Of a stretch of DNA of 64,000 bases, positions 40,338 to 48,315 are shown piece after piece. Under the pieces are notes generated by a model. That model saw nothing but the letters and a program-made list of their open reading frames with translations. It did no database searches and was not told the DNA's origin. The stretch spans positions 9,965-73,964 of the forward strand of contig JAEWIE010000042.1 in assembly GCA_023387375.1 (NCBI GenBank), in the 5' to 3' direction. The DNA is from Bacteroidota bacterium. Lineage in GTDB: Bacteria > Bacteroidota > Bacteroidia > Flavobacteriales > Weeksellaceae. Numbering within the stretch: position 1 is the first letter of the stretch; each line of letters opens with the position of its first letter. The position numbers and the translations under genes are program-made.

Positions 40338-40472
40338 ATGTGTAAAACGCTACATTTTGATCGCAAATCAAGAGGCATTGATGCCTCAGGAAACATATTT
40401 TTTATAACGAACGAAGTCTTTTTGGCTTCGTTTTTTTTTGTAATTTTAAGGAGAAATTCTAATTCAAAATGA
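40338..40472 (+). CDS. Leader peptide of the pyrB-carAB operon (44 codons)
   Basis: A short open frame starts with ATG seven bases after the -7 box, so the message is leaderless or nearly so. It runs through a pause-type hairpin (40372-40387), a U-rich stretch (40395-40409) and the whole intrinsic terminator (40410-40439), and stops with TGA overlapping the pyrB start as ATGA. It encodes 44 residues with a Phe-rich C-terminal half (IFFITNEVF, ASFFFVIL), because the T-rich DNA encodes Phe. Length and layout match the pyrBI leader of enterobacteria, where ribosome coupling and UTP-dependent pausing control termination. Translation is inferred, not shown; the run could be open by chance. Confidence 0.55.
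   Translation: MCKTLHFDRKSRGIDASGNIFFITNEVFLASFFFVILRRNSNSK
40372..40387 (+). promoter_or_regulatory. Candidate pause hairpin in the pyr leader
   Basis: GAGGCAT (40372-40378) pairs with ATGCCTC (40381-40387); in solution probably GAGGC/GCCTC with loop ATTGAT. A U-rich stretch (ATATTTTTTATAA) begins at 40395. Confidence 0.45.
40410..40439 (+). terminator. Intrinsic terminator/attenuator directly before pyrB
   Basis: Stem ACGAAGTC (40411-40418) with GGCTTCGT (40424-40431), one G-U pair, loop TTTTT, extended by an A-T pair, then a run of nine T. It lies after the pyr promoter and 29 bp before the pyrB ATG. The alternative is that it terminates the upstream copper genes. Confidence 0.8.
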
Positions 40473-41368
40473 TAAAACTATCCCTACTCAGTAAAGAGAA
40501 CATTGAGAAAATTATTGAAGATAGCCTCGACTTTGCAGGAGGAAAAAAAATCCGCGCAAAAGAGCCTATTTATGTAGCCAATTTGTTTTTTGAAAATAGC
40601 ACTCGAACGGTGGTAAGTTTTGAAATGGCGGAGCGTAAACTTGGATTAGAAGTGATTCCTTTTGCCGTGCATGCAAGCTCCGTAAACAAGGGAGAAACTC
40701 TATACGATACGGTCAAGACTCTAAAAGCGTTAGGGCTGGATCTACTTGTCATACGCCATTCAGACGATAATTATTTTGAGGCCTTAAAACCCATTGAAAT
40801 GGGAATTGTCAATGCAGGTGATGGAAAAGGTCATCATCCAAGCCAAGGCCTTTTGGATCTAGTGACTATCAAGCAAGAGTTTGGAAGTTTTGAAGGACTT
40901 CGCGTAGGAATTGTAGGAGATGTAAAACACTCTCGTGTGGCTAACTCTGATGCAGAAGCCCTAAGAAGACTGGGAGCGAAGGTCCATTTTTCAGGACCGG
41001 AAGACTGGTTTGACCAAGGAGCCATGATGAACGGAACCTACCGAAATTTCGATCACTTGATTCCGGAAGTAGATGTTTTAATTATGCTTCGTATTCAGCA
41101 CGAGAGGCACGCAAACAAACAGGCTATATCAAACGCCGAATATTTATCCAAATACGGTCTTACGCGCGCTCGCTTAGAGGCGATGAAACCCTCCGCAATC
41201 GTAATGCATCCAGGCCCTGTGAACAGAGGAGTGGAAATGGAAAGCGAACTGGTGGAATGCGAGAAATCAAGAATCTTTAAACAAATTGAAAACGGCGTAT
41301 ACACGCGAATGGCCATTTTAAAGCATCAGCTTGAATTGCAAGGATTCGAATTTGAAACCTACGACTAA
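40469..41368 (+). CDS. pyrB: Aspartate carbamoyltransferase catalytic subunit
   Basis: 299 residues. Joins carbamoyl phosphate and aspartate to carbamoyl-aspartate in pyrimidine synthesis. The carbamoyl-phosphate site is ENSTRT at 42-47, the HHPSQGLLDL block contains the conserved His-Pro-x-Gln, and VMHPGPVNRG carries the conserved HPGP motif. No pyrI regulatory subunit gene is adjacent, so allosteric control by CTP through PyrI is not indicated, and control may lie in the leader. Its ATG overlaps the stop of the leader peptide frame. carA and carB follow in the same direction. Confidence 0.97.
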   Translation: MIKLSLLSKENIEKIIEDSLDFAGGKKIRAKEPIYVANLFFENSTRTVVSFEMAERKLGLEVIPFAVHASSVNKGETLYDTVKTLKALGLDLLVIRHSDDNYFEALKPIEMGIVNAGDGKGHHPSQGLLDLVTIKQEFGSFEGLRVGIVGDVKHSRVANSDAEALRRLGAKVHFSGPEDWFDQGAMMNGTYRNFDHLIPEVDVLIMLRIQHERHANKQAISNAEYLSKYGLTRARLEAMKPSAIVMHPGPVNRGVEMESELVECEKSRIFKQIENGVYTRMAILKHQLELQGFEFETYD

Positions 41369-41458
41369 GTAAAAACGATTAGAAACGAAAGGGAGAAAGG
41401 AAAAATAATCATACAATAAAAAGAAGGTCTTACGTAAAAGAGGGGCTAAAGAAAGAGA

Positions 41459-42541
41459 ATGAAAAAGAAATTAATATTAGAATCGGGCGAGGTTTTTCAG
41501 GGCACGGGATTCGGTGCAGATGTGCCTTGTGAGGGAGAAGTAGTGTTTAACACAGGAATGACAGGGTATCAGGAATTAATTTCCGACCCCTCTTACAGCG
41601 GTCAAATCGTGACGGCAACCTATCCTTTAATCGGGAATTACGGAATCAACCGCGATGATTTTGAAAGTATCGAGCCTGGAATTAAAGGTTTGGTTGTGAA
41701 GGAGCTTTGCGATTATCCTTCCAATTTTAGAAGTCAAATGACGCTCGATGAACTTTTGAAGTCAAAAAACATTTCGGGAATTCAGGGTATTGATACTAGG
41801 CAACTCACAAGACTTATTAGAGACAAAGGAACCGTAAAAGGAAGGATTGCCAACTTTGATGCCGACGAAAAGGAGGTAATCGCAGAACTAAAAGCCCTTG
41901 AAATTCCAAAAGATTTAGTAGCGAGGGTTTCTACGAAAACCCCTTATGCCGCTCCAGGAAGAGGATTTAAAGTCGTACTCGTCGATTTTGGTTCCAAGCT
42001 AGGGATTATTCGTGAACTATCTCACCGCGATTGCGATATCATCGTGGTGTCACAAAACACAACTGCAGAGGAGATTCTAAGACTGCATCCCGATGGAGTG
42101 ATGCTATCCAACGGTCCTGGGGATCCTCAGGATGTAAAGGGCGCCGTGGAAATGATTCAAGGGCTTTTAGGCAAGGTGCCAATCTTTGGAATCTGCCTTG
42201 GACATCAGCTTATTTCCATTGCTTGTGGAGCCAAAACCTTTAAACTCAAATTTGGACACAGAGGCGCCAATCACCCTGTACTCGATTTAGAGCGAAACAC
42301 CGTGGCAATCACTTCCCAAAACCATGGGTATGCCGTGGATTCAGAAAGTTTAAAAGGAACCGATCTTGTAGAAACGCACGTCGCGTTAAACGACCGCACA
42401 AACGAAGGGGTTCGTCATACGAAATTCCCATGCTTCTCTGTGCAATATCACCCTGAGTCCAGTCCTGGACCCGAAGATGCCAATTATTTATTTGACGAAT
42501 TTATCACCCTAATGGAGGGCTTTACCACAAAAAGAGCTTAA
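41459..42541 (+). CDS. carA: Carbamoyl-phosphate synthase small (glutaminase) subunit
   Basis: 360 residues. Hydrolyses glutamine and delivers ammonia to CarB. The N-terminal domain starts KKLILESGEVFQGTGFGAD; the class I glutaminase triad is Cys246 in GICLGHQL, with His331 and Glu333 in YHPESS. Ninety bases separate it from pyrB and 9 from carB, so pyrB-carA-carB should be one operon supplying carbamoyl phosphate next to the enzyme that uses it. Confidence 0.97.
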   Translation: MKKKLILESGEVFQGTGFGADVPCEGEVVFNTGMTGYQELISDPSYSGQIVTATYPLIGNYGINRDDFESIEPGIKGLVVKELCDYPSNFRSQMTLDELLKSKNISGIQGIDTRQLTRLIRDKGTVKGRIANFDADEKEVIAELKALEIPKDLVARVSTKTPYAAPGRGFKVVLVDFGSKLGIIRELSHRDCDIIVVSQNTTAEEILRLHPDGVMLSNGPGDPQDVKGAVEMIQGLLGKVPIFGICLGHQLISIACGAKTFKLKFGHRGANHPVLDLERNTVAITSQNHGYAVDSESLKGTDLVETHVALNDRTNEGVRHTKFPCFSVQYHPESSPGPEDANYLFDEFITLMEGFTTKRA

Positions 42542-42550
42542 GAAAAGAAA

Positions 42551-45500
42551 ATGAAGAGAACAGATATAAAAACAATTTTAGTAATTGGCTCAGGACCGAT
42601 TATTATTGGACAAGCGGCAGAATTTGATTATGCAGGAACCCAGGCCTGTTTAGCTCTAAGAGAAGAGGGGTATCGCGTGATTCTAATCAATTCGAATCCG
42701 GCCACCATTATGACGGATGTGGAAATTGCGGACAAAGTATACATTGAGCCCATTTCCCTTGATTTTGTAAGTCATATTATTCGAAAAGAAAGACCCGACG
42801 CTCTGCTGCCTACGTTAGGAGGGCAAATTGGACTCAACATGGCTATTGAACTTGAGAAATCAGGAATCCTTGCCGAGTGTGAAGTAGAGGTTCTTGGAAC
42901 GAAGCTATCTGCGATCAACAAAGCGGAAGATAGAGATCTATTCCGTGAATTAATGAAAGAGTTAAATGAGCCTGTTCCAGAGAGTGACATTGTTCACACG
43001 GTGGAGGAAGCTCTTTTGTTTGCAGATAAAATTGGCTATCCTGTCATTGTTCGTCCCGCTTTTACCATGGGAGGAACCGGAGGAGGAATCGCTGATACAG
43101 AAGCTCAATTAAAAGAAATTACAGAACTAGGACTTAAGCATTCTCCCGTGACTCAATGTTTAATTGAGCGCTCAATTGCGGGATATAAAGAAATTGAATA
43201 CGAAGTAATGAGAGATGCAAACGACAATGCCATTGTGGTTTGTAATATGGAAAACATTGATCCCGTAGGAGTGCATACAGGAGATAGTATTGTGGTGGCA
43301 CCTTCTCAAACGCTTTCGGATAGGGAGTATCAACTGCTTCGAAATGCTTCATTAAAAATTATTCGTGCCTTAGGAATCGAAGGAGGATGTAACGTGCAGT
43401 TAGCCCTGGATCCATTTTCGTTCAACTATTATATCATTGAAGTGAACCCTAGAGTATCGCGCTCTTCTGCGCTCGCGAGTAAAGCCACGGGGTATCCGAT
43501 TGCTAAATTAGCCGCTAAGATTGCCGTAGGGTTAACTTTGGATGAAATGATGAATCCGGTCACAGGCAAAACCTACGCATGTTTTGAGCCTGCGCTGGAC
43601 TATGTGGTAACCAAAATTCCAAGATTCCCATTTGATAAATTTGAGACGGCGGACCGCCGCCTCTCCACTCAAATGAAAGCCACAGGAGAAGTAATGGCGA
43701 TCGGTAGAAATTTTGAAGAAAGTATTCAAAAAGCGATTCGTTCTTTAGAGACGGGAATTCGTCACTTAGGACTTAAACAAAAGCAGGCGGAGGCATTAAC
43801 TCCCGATGAAATTGAAAGGCGTATCCGCGTATGCGATGACGAAAGGCTTTTCGTGATCGGCGAGGCTTTAAGAAGAGGATACGACTGGATGCAAATCGTC
43901 GAATGGAGTAAAATCGATCCGTTTTTCATTTGGAAGCTTAAAAAGCTTGTGGATTTCGAAAAAACCATTGCGGCAAGCAAAATGGATCTTGAGGTTTTAA
44001 CCGAGGCTAAAAAGTTAGGATTTTCAGATAAAAACGTGGCATTTCTATGGGGAATGACACAAAGAGAGGTTTTCGAATTTAGAAAAAGTAAGGGACTCAT
44101 GCCCGTCTACAAGATGGTGGATACCTGCGCCGCTGAATTTGAAAGTGAAACACCTTATTTCTATGGAACCTACGAACAGGAAAACGAGAGTGTACGAAGT
44201 GACAAAGAAAAAATCGTAGTACTTGGTTCAGGACCTATCCGTATTGGACAAGGGGTTGAGTTTGATTACGCCACCGTGCATAGTGTATGGGCGATTCGAC
44301 AAATGGGCTACGAATCCATTATCATTAACAACAATCCAGAAACGGTTTCCACGGACTTTTCAATCTCAGACAAGCTCTACTTTGAGCCTCTTACAGAGGA
44401 AGACGTGATGAATATCATTGAACTAGAAAAACCAAAAGGGGTCATTGTTCAATTTGGTGGGCAAACGGCCATCAACCTTGCAGACAAACTTGCGAGTCAC
44501 GGCGTAAAAATTCTAGGAACTAGTTTAGAAGACTTAGACCGCTCTGAGAACCGTGATAAATTTGAGAAAGCACTGCAAGAAATGGGCATTCCTATGCCTG
44601 AGGGAAGAACTTCCTTCTCAAAAGAAGGAGCGATTGAAATTGCAGCCTCGATTGGATATCCTGTTCTAGTGCGTCCAAGTTATGTGTTAGGAGGGCGCGC
44701 GATGGAAATTGTATACAATGAAGCAGAACTAGCGCACTATATGGAGAACGCGGTAGAAGCCAGCCCTGAACATCCTGTTCTTGTCGACAAATACATGACC
44801 GGAAAAGAAGTAGAGGTCGATGCCATTTGCGACGGAGAAACGGTCGTGATTCCAGGGATTATGGAGCATATTGAGCGCGCGGGAGTGCACTCAGGAGATT
44901 CCATTGCGGTGTATCCTCCTCAAAATATAAATGAGAAGTGCATGGCTCAACTCATTGATTACACCGAACGTTTAGCTAGAGGTCTAGGGGTAATCGGACT
45001 CATGAACGTGCAGTACGTACTCTTTGAAGATCAAGTGTATGTGATCGAAGTAAATCCAAGATCTTCTCGTACAGTTCCGTTCTTGTCAAAAATCACAGAG
45101 GTACCTATGGCCAATCTAGCGACCAAAGCAATACTTGGAAAAAGTCTGAAATCACTCGGATACGAAAGTGGACTAGTGGAGCCAAAAGAAGGAGTTTACG
45201 TAAAAGTCCCTGTTTTCTCCTTCTCGAAGTTAACCAAAGTAGATACCTCCTTAGGCCCTGAAATGAAATCCACTGGAGAAGTGATGGGAAAAGACACGAC
45301 TTTGGAAAAAGCACTTTACAAAGGCTTTATCGCCGCAGGACGTCGAGTACCGCTTCACGGAGCCATTCTCTTTACCGTAGCAGATAAGCACAAGGAAGAA
45401 GCGGCTGTTTTCGCTCGCCGATTCCATGAAGTAGGCTTTCGAATTTGGGCCACGCAAGGGACTGCAAAATTCTTCCAAGAGCAAGGAATTCCAGTGAAAA

Positions 45501-45730
45501 TTGGCTATAAAATTGGACAGGAAGATGTCAATTTAATTGACCTCATTCAAAAAGGCAAAGTGCAGTACGTGGTGAACACCACAACGAAAGGAAAACAGGC
45601 CGAAAGAGACGGATTCCAAATCCGCCGAATGAGTGTGGAGAATGGAGTGCCTTGTCTTACTTCCATGGACACTGTGGAGGCTATACTCACTGTGATTGAG
45701 AGTATGAGTTTCAAGATGCAACCTATGTAA
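42551..45730 (+). CDS. carB: Carbamoyl-phosphate synthase large subunit
   Basis: 1059 residues. Two homologous ATP-grasp halves make carboxyphosphate and then carbamoyl phosphate. The first half starts TDIKTILVIGSGPIIIGQAAEFDYAGTQ and the second repeats KIVVLGSGPIRIGQGVEFDYATVH; ligand segments such as IIEVNPRVSRSSALASKATG and VIEVNPRSSRTVPFLSKITE occur once in each. The C-terminal MGS-like domain (about 930-1059) is the allosteric site for UMP and ornithine or IMP in other bacteria. It is the last gene of the pyrimidine/arginine carbamoyl phosphate operon. Confidence 0.98.
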   Translation: MKRTDIKTILVIGSGPIIIGQAAEFDYAGTQACLALREEGYRVILINSNPATIMTDVEIADKVYIEPISLDFVSHIIRKERPDALLPTLGGQIGLNMAIELEKSGILAECEVEVLGTKLSAINKAEDRDLFRELMKELNEPVPESDIVHTVEEALLFADKIGYPVIVRPAFTMGGTGGGIADTEAQLKEITELGLKHSPVTQCLIERSIAGYKEIEYEVMRDANDNAIVVCNMENIDPVGVHTGDSIVVAPSQTLSDREYQLLRNASLKIIRALGIEGGCNVQLALDPFSFNYYIIEVNPRVSRSSALASKATGYPIAKLAAKIAVGLTLDEMMNPVTGKTYACFEPALDYVVTKIPRFPFDKFETADRRLSTQMKATGEVMAIGRNFEESIQKAIRSLETGIRHLGLKQKQAEALTPDEIERRIRVCDDERLFVIGEALRRGYDWMQIVEWSKIDPFFIWKLKKLVDFEKTIAASKMDLEVLTEAKKLGFSDKNVAFLWGMTQREVFEFRKSKGLMPVYKMVDTCAAEFESETPYFYGTYEQENESVRSDKEKIVVLGSGPIRIGQGVEFDYATVHSVWAIRQMGYESIIINNNPETVSTDFSISDKLYFEPLTEEDVMNIIELEKPKGVIVQFGGQTAINLADKLASHGVKILGTSLEDLDRSENRDKFEKALQEMGIPMPEGRTSFSKEGAIEIAASIGYPVLVRPSYVLGGRAMEIVYNEAELAHYMENAVEASPEHPVLVDKYMTGKEVEVDAICDGETVVIPGIMEHIERAGVHSGDSIAVYPPQNINEKCMAQLIDYTERLARGLGVIGLMNVQYVLFEDQVYVIEVNPRSSRTVPFLSKITEVPMANLATKAILGKSLKSLGYESGLVEPKEGVYVKVPVFSFSKLTKVDTSLGPEMKSTGEVMGKDTTLEKALYKGFIAAGRRVPLHGAILFTVADKHKEEAAVFARRFHEVGFRIWATQGTAKFFQEQGIPVKIGYKIGQEDVNLIDLIQKGKVQYVVNTTTKGKQAERDGFQIRRMSVENGVPCLTSMDTVEAILTVIESMSFKMQPM

Positions 45731-45756
45731 AAAGAAGTAAAAAAATACGTTTAAAA

Positions 45757-45793
45757 AGTCGTCTCAATTAAAATATTGAGACGGCTTTGTTTT
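45757..45793 (+). terminator. Terminator after carB
   Basis: Stem AGTCGTCTCAAT/ATTGAGACGGCT (one G-U pair), six-base loop, then TTGTTTTAT. The T-run is interrupted. Confidence 0.82.
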
Positions 45794-45871
45794 ATATAGT
45801 AAAACACAAAACTAGCAGAACTAGAATGTAAAACTAGAAAATTGACTACCTTTAAATCCTAAATCATTCCT

Positions 45872-46456
45872 ATGAAAAAAATTCTAGTATCTTGCTTCTT
45901 ATGTAGCTTCTTATTTTCTCAGGCGCAGTATACGAGTCCTGCCCAAAGCCCAAGACAGAAAATTGAACAGCAATTCTCTCTGACGAGTATCTCTGTGGAT
46001 TATGGCCGTCCGGCTGTGAAAAACCGCGTGGTTTTTGGAGATTTGGTTCCCTATGACGCGGTATGGCGAGCAGGAGCGAATTCCTCCACAAAAATTACGT
46101 TTGGAGAAAAAGTAAACTTTGGAGGAGTGGAGGTCCCTGCAGGAACGTATGGACTTTATATAGAGCCCTCCAAAACGATGTGGCGCATCATTTTAAATAA
46201 GGACTCACAAAGCTGGGGAACCCAGTATAACAAGGAGCTAGATCTCTACAGCGTAAAAGTGCCAAGAGTGGATCTACAAAAAAAAGTAGAGTGGTTTACG
46301 ATTTCAATAGATCCGGTGGATACAATGCACGCGAATCTGACTTTTGCGTGGGACAAATCCTCTGCCACGGTACCTGTGAGTGTACAAAATGTAGAGAAAA
46401 CCAAAGCGATTGTAGAGAAGCTAGGGGAGATTAGATCGATCGAGCGAGCAAAGTAA
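45872..46456 (+). CDS. DUF2911 family exported protein
   Basis: 194 residues with signal peptide MKKILVSCFLCSFLFSQAQ. The DUF2911 core is clear: SISVDYGRPAVKNRVVFGDLVPYDAVWRAGANSSTKITFGEKVNFGGVEVPAGTYGLYIEP, read in parts, with the family words YGRP..KGR..FG.LVPY..VWR.GAN..T. Function of the family is unknown; it is periplasmic or outer-membrane associated. It lies alone between the carB terminator and ada. Confidence 0.92.
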   Translation: MKKILVSCFLCSFLFSQAQYTSPAQSPRQKIEQQFSLTSISVDYGRPAVKNRVVFGDLVPYDAVWRAGANSSTKITFGEKVNFGGVEVPAGTYGLYIEPSKTMWRIILNKDSQSWGTQYNKELDLYSVKVPRVDLQKKVEWFTISIDPVDTMHANLTFAWDKSSATVPVSVQNVEKTKAIVEKLGEIRSIERAK

Positions 46457-46510
46457 AGCAGAGCTTTCAGGCAGATCTAATTCACAAAAAAATAGTTGTT
46501 CAATTTTCGG

Positions 46511-46541
46511 TTGCATTCGTAATTGGAGCCTTTTACCTTTG
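46511..46541 (+). promoter_or_regulatory. ada promoter, TTG-N20-TACCTTTG
   Basis: TTG at 46511-46513, a 20-bp spacer and TACCTTTG at 46534-46541, 23 bp before the ATG at 46565. An exact housekeeping-type promoter. Confidence 0.75.
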
Positions 46542-46564
46542 TGAGAAGTTAATTCCAAAAGACA

Positions 46565-47611
46565 ATGAAAAACTTAAGTCCTCAAATCATGTACCAGGCC
46601 AGTCTAGAGAAAAACTCCGAGTTTGAGGGTGTTTTTTGGATGGGCGTGAAGACCACGGGCATCTTTTGTCGTCCGACCTGTACGGCGAGAAAACCGAAAG
46701 CAGAAAATGTCGAGTTTTTTCACAGTACAAAAGACGCGATCTTAAAAGGCTACAGGCCGTGTAAGGTTTGTAAACCTCTCGAAAATCCAGAAGAAACGCC
46801 CCCGTACATTAGAGAAATTCTAAAGGAATTAAGGGAAAATCCTTCTTTGAAATTTAAGGACTATGATTTGGTAAAGCGCGGACTTAATCCTGCCACCTTA
46901 AGAAGATGGTTTCAGAAAAACCATGGTATGACTTTTCAAGCGTTTCAAAGAATGTTTCGACTCAATACCGCTTTCAAAAAATTAAATCAGGGGGAAAACA
47001 TTATCGAAACGGCCTATGAAAGTGGCTTCGAGAGCTTAAGTGGTTTCAGCGAAAGCTTCAAAAATATCTTCGGCGTTTCTCCAAAGAATTCAAAAGCGCA
47101 AACGATTATTGATTTAAAACGAATTGAAACTCCCATTGGAACGATGTATGCAGCGGCCACAGAGCAGGGGATTTGTATGCTAGAGTTTACGGATCGACGA
47201 ATGCTAGAGACTGAATTTAAAGATTTGGCCAAATCCTTAAATGCGACCCTTGTTCAAGGAGACAATCCTCATTTTGAAACCTTAGAGAAAGAACTCTCAG
47301 AGTATTTTGCAGGGAATCGCAAAGAATTCACGGTGCCACTATTTCCCGTAGGAACTGAATTTCAGAAAAGCGTTTGGAAAATTTTAATGAAAATCCCTTA
47401 CGGGGAAACCTGGAATTACCGTAAGCAATCTGAAGTTTTAGGCGATGTAAAAAAAGTACGCGCCGTGGCCAATGCCAACGGAATGAATAAAATTTCTATT
47501 TTAATTCCTTGCCACCGCGTGATTGGAAGTGACGGGACTTTAACGGGCTATGGCGGCGGGATCTGGCGCAAACAAAAATTACTAGAATTAGAAAAGGCAA
47601 TTCTTTTGTAA
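46565..47611 (+). CDS. ada: Ada: bifunctional methylphosphotriester-DNA and O6-methylguanine methyltransferase, AraC-type activator
   Basis: 348 residues. The N-terminal Ada domain has the four zinc cysteines Cys35, Cys39, Cys66 and Cys69 (GIFCRPTC, CKVC); Cys35 accepts methyl groups from phosphotriesters. An AraC-type HTH follows at about 85-175. The C-terminal O6-alkylguanine-DNA alkyltransferase domain has the acceptor motif PCHRV with Cys316. This is the full enterobacterial-type arrangement and should mediate an adaptive response to alkylation. No alkA or alkB gene is adjacent. Confidence 0.96.
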   Translation: MKNLSPQIMYQASLEKNSEFEGVFWMGVKTTGIFCRPTCTARKPKAENVEFFHSTKDAILKGYRPCKVCKPLENPEETPPYIREILKELRENPSLKFKDYDLVKRGLNPATLRRWFQKNHGMTFQAFQRMFRLNTAFKKLNQGENIIETAYESGFESLSGFSESFKNIFGVSPKNSKAQTIIDLKRIETPIGTMYAAATEQGICMLEFTDRRMLETEFKDLAKSLNATLVQGDNPHFETLEKELSEYFAGNRKEFTVPLFPVGTEFQKSVWKILMKIPYGETWNYRKQSEVLGDVKKVRAVANANGMNKISILIPCHRVIGSDGTLTGYGGGIWRKQKLLELEKAILL

Positions 47612-47661
47612 TTCTGCTACTTTTCTCTTTATCCTTTATTCTAAAACCAATCTACTCCACC

Positions 47662-48207
47662 ATGAAGCCAAATCTTCAACCCACATTAGAAACGCAAAAG
47701 TACCGACTCATTCCTCTCGAAGAGCAAGATTTTGAGGCCCTTTATCAGTGTGCAAAGGATCCGCTGACCTGGAGTCAGCATCCCAATCCTAACCGCTATA
47801 AAAGAGACGTTTTTCAAATTTTCTTTCAGGGCGCTCTTCAAAGTGGCGGAGCCTTTAAGGTGCTTCGTAAAAAAGATGGAGAAGTAGTAGGCTCCACAAG
47901 ATTCTATGATTATGATCCACTAAATAGCGAGATTTTGATTGGGTATACCTTTTATAGTCCTAAGTATTGGGGCCAAGGAGTCAATAGAGAAGTAAAGGAG
48001 GCCATGCTCGATTATAGTTTTGATTTTGTAGACGTTGTACTATTCCACGTAGGGCGCGACAATGAAAGATCAAAAAGAGCTATGGAAAAATTAGGAGCTC
48101 GAAAGAAGCGGGAACTAGAAGTGGCGTACCACGGTGAATCCCCCAAAATCAATATTGAGTATGAAATCTCAAAATCGAGTTGGAATAGGCGCAAAAGCGA
48201 AAGCTAA
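47662..48207 (+). CDS. GNAT N-acetyltransferase, RimJ/RimL type
   Basis: 181 residues. The N-terminus ETQKYRLIPLEEQDFEALYQCAKDP and the acetyl-CoA segment IGYTFYSPKYWGQGVNREVKEAMLDYSF (the GQGxxx loop) are typical for RimJ/RimL-like GNATs; VLFHVGRDNERSKRAMEKLGA is the usual C-terminal block. The substrate could be a ribosomal protein N-terminus or a small amine. It follows ada by 50 bp and may be cotranscribed. A terminator overlaps its 3' end. Confidence 0.88.
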   Translation: MKPNLQPTLETQKYRLIPLEEQDFEALYQCAKDPLTWSQHPNPNRYKRDVFQIFFQGALQSGGAFKVLRKKDGEVVGSTRFYDYDPLNSEILIGYTFYSPKYWGQGVNREVKEAMLDYSFDFVDVVLFHVGRDNERSKRAMEKLGARKKRELEVAYHGESPKINIEYEISKSSWNRRKSES

Positions 48208-48221
48208 TTTGCGCTTTTTTG
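48189..48221 (+). terminator. Terminator overlapping the end of the GNAT gene
   Basis: GCGCAAA (48189-48195) pairs with TTTGCGC (48208-48214) across a 12-base loop holding the stop region, followed by T6. Confidence 0.7.
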
Positions 48222-48262
48222 TCTTCACCTGGTAGGTGGGAAGCCTTTTTAAGCCTGAAAAA

Positions 48263-48294
48263 TTTGTTCATTTCTGGGATAGTTTCTATATTTA
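48263..48294 (+). promoter_or_regulatory. Promoter of the lysine-degradation pair, TTTG-N20-TATATTTA
   Basis: TTTG at 48263-48266, a 20-bp spacer and TATATTTA (48287-48294, one mismatch at the last base), 21 bp before the ATG at 48316. Confidence 0.6.
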
Positions 48295-48315
48295 GAACCC
48301 TAGACTAGAAAAATT

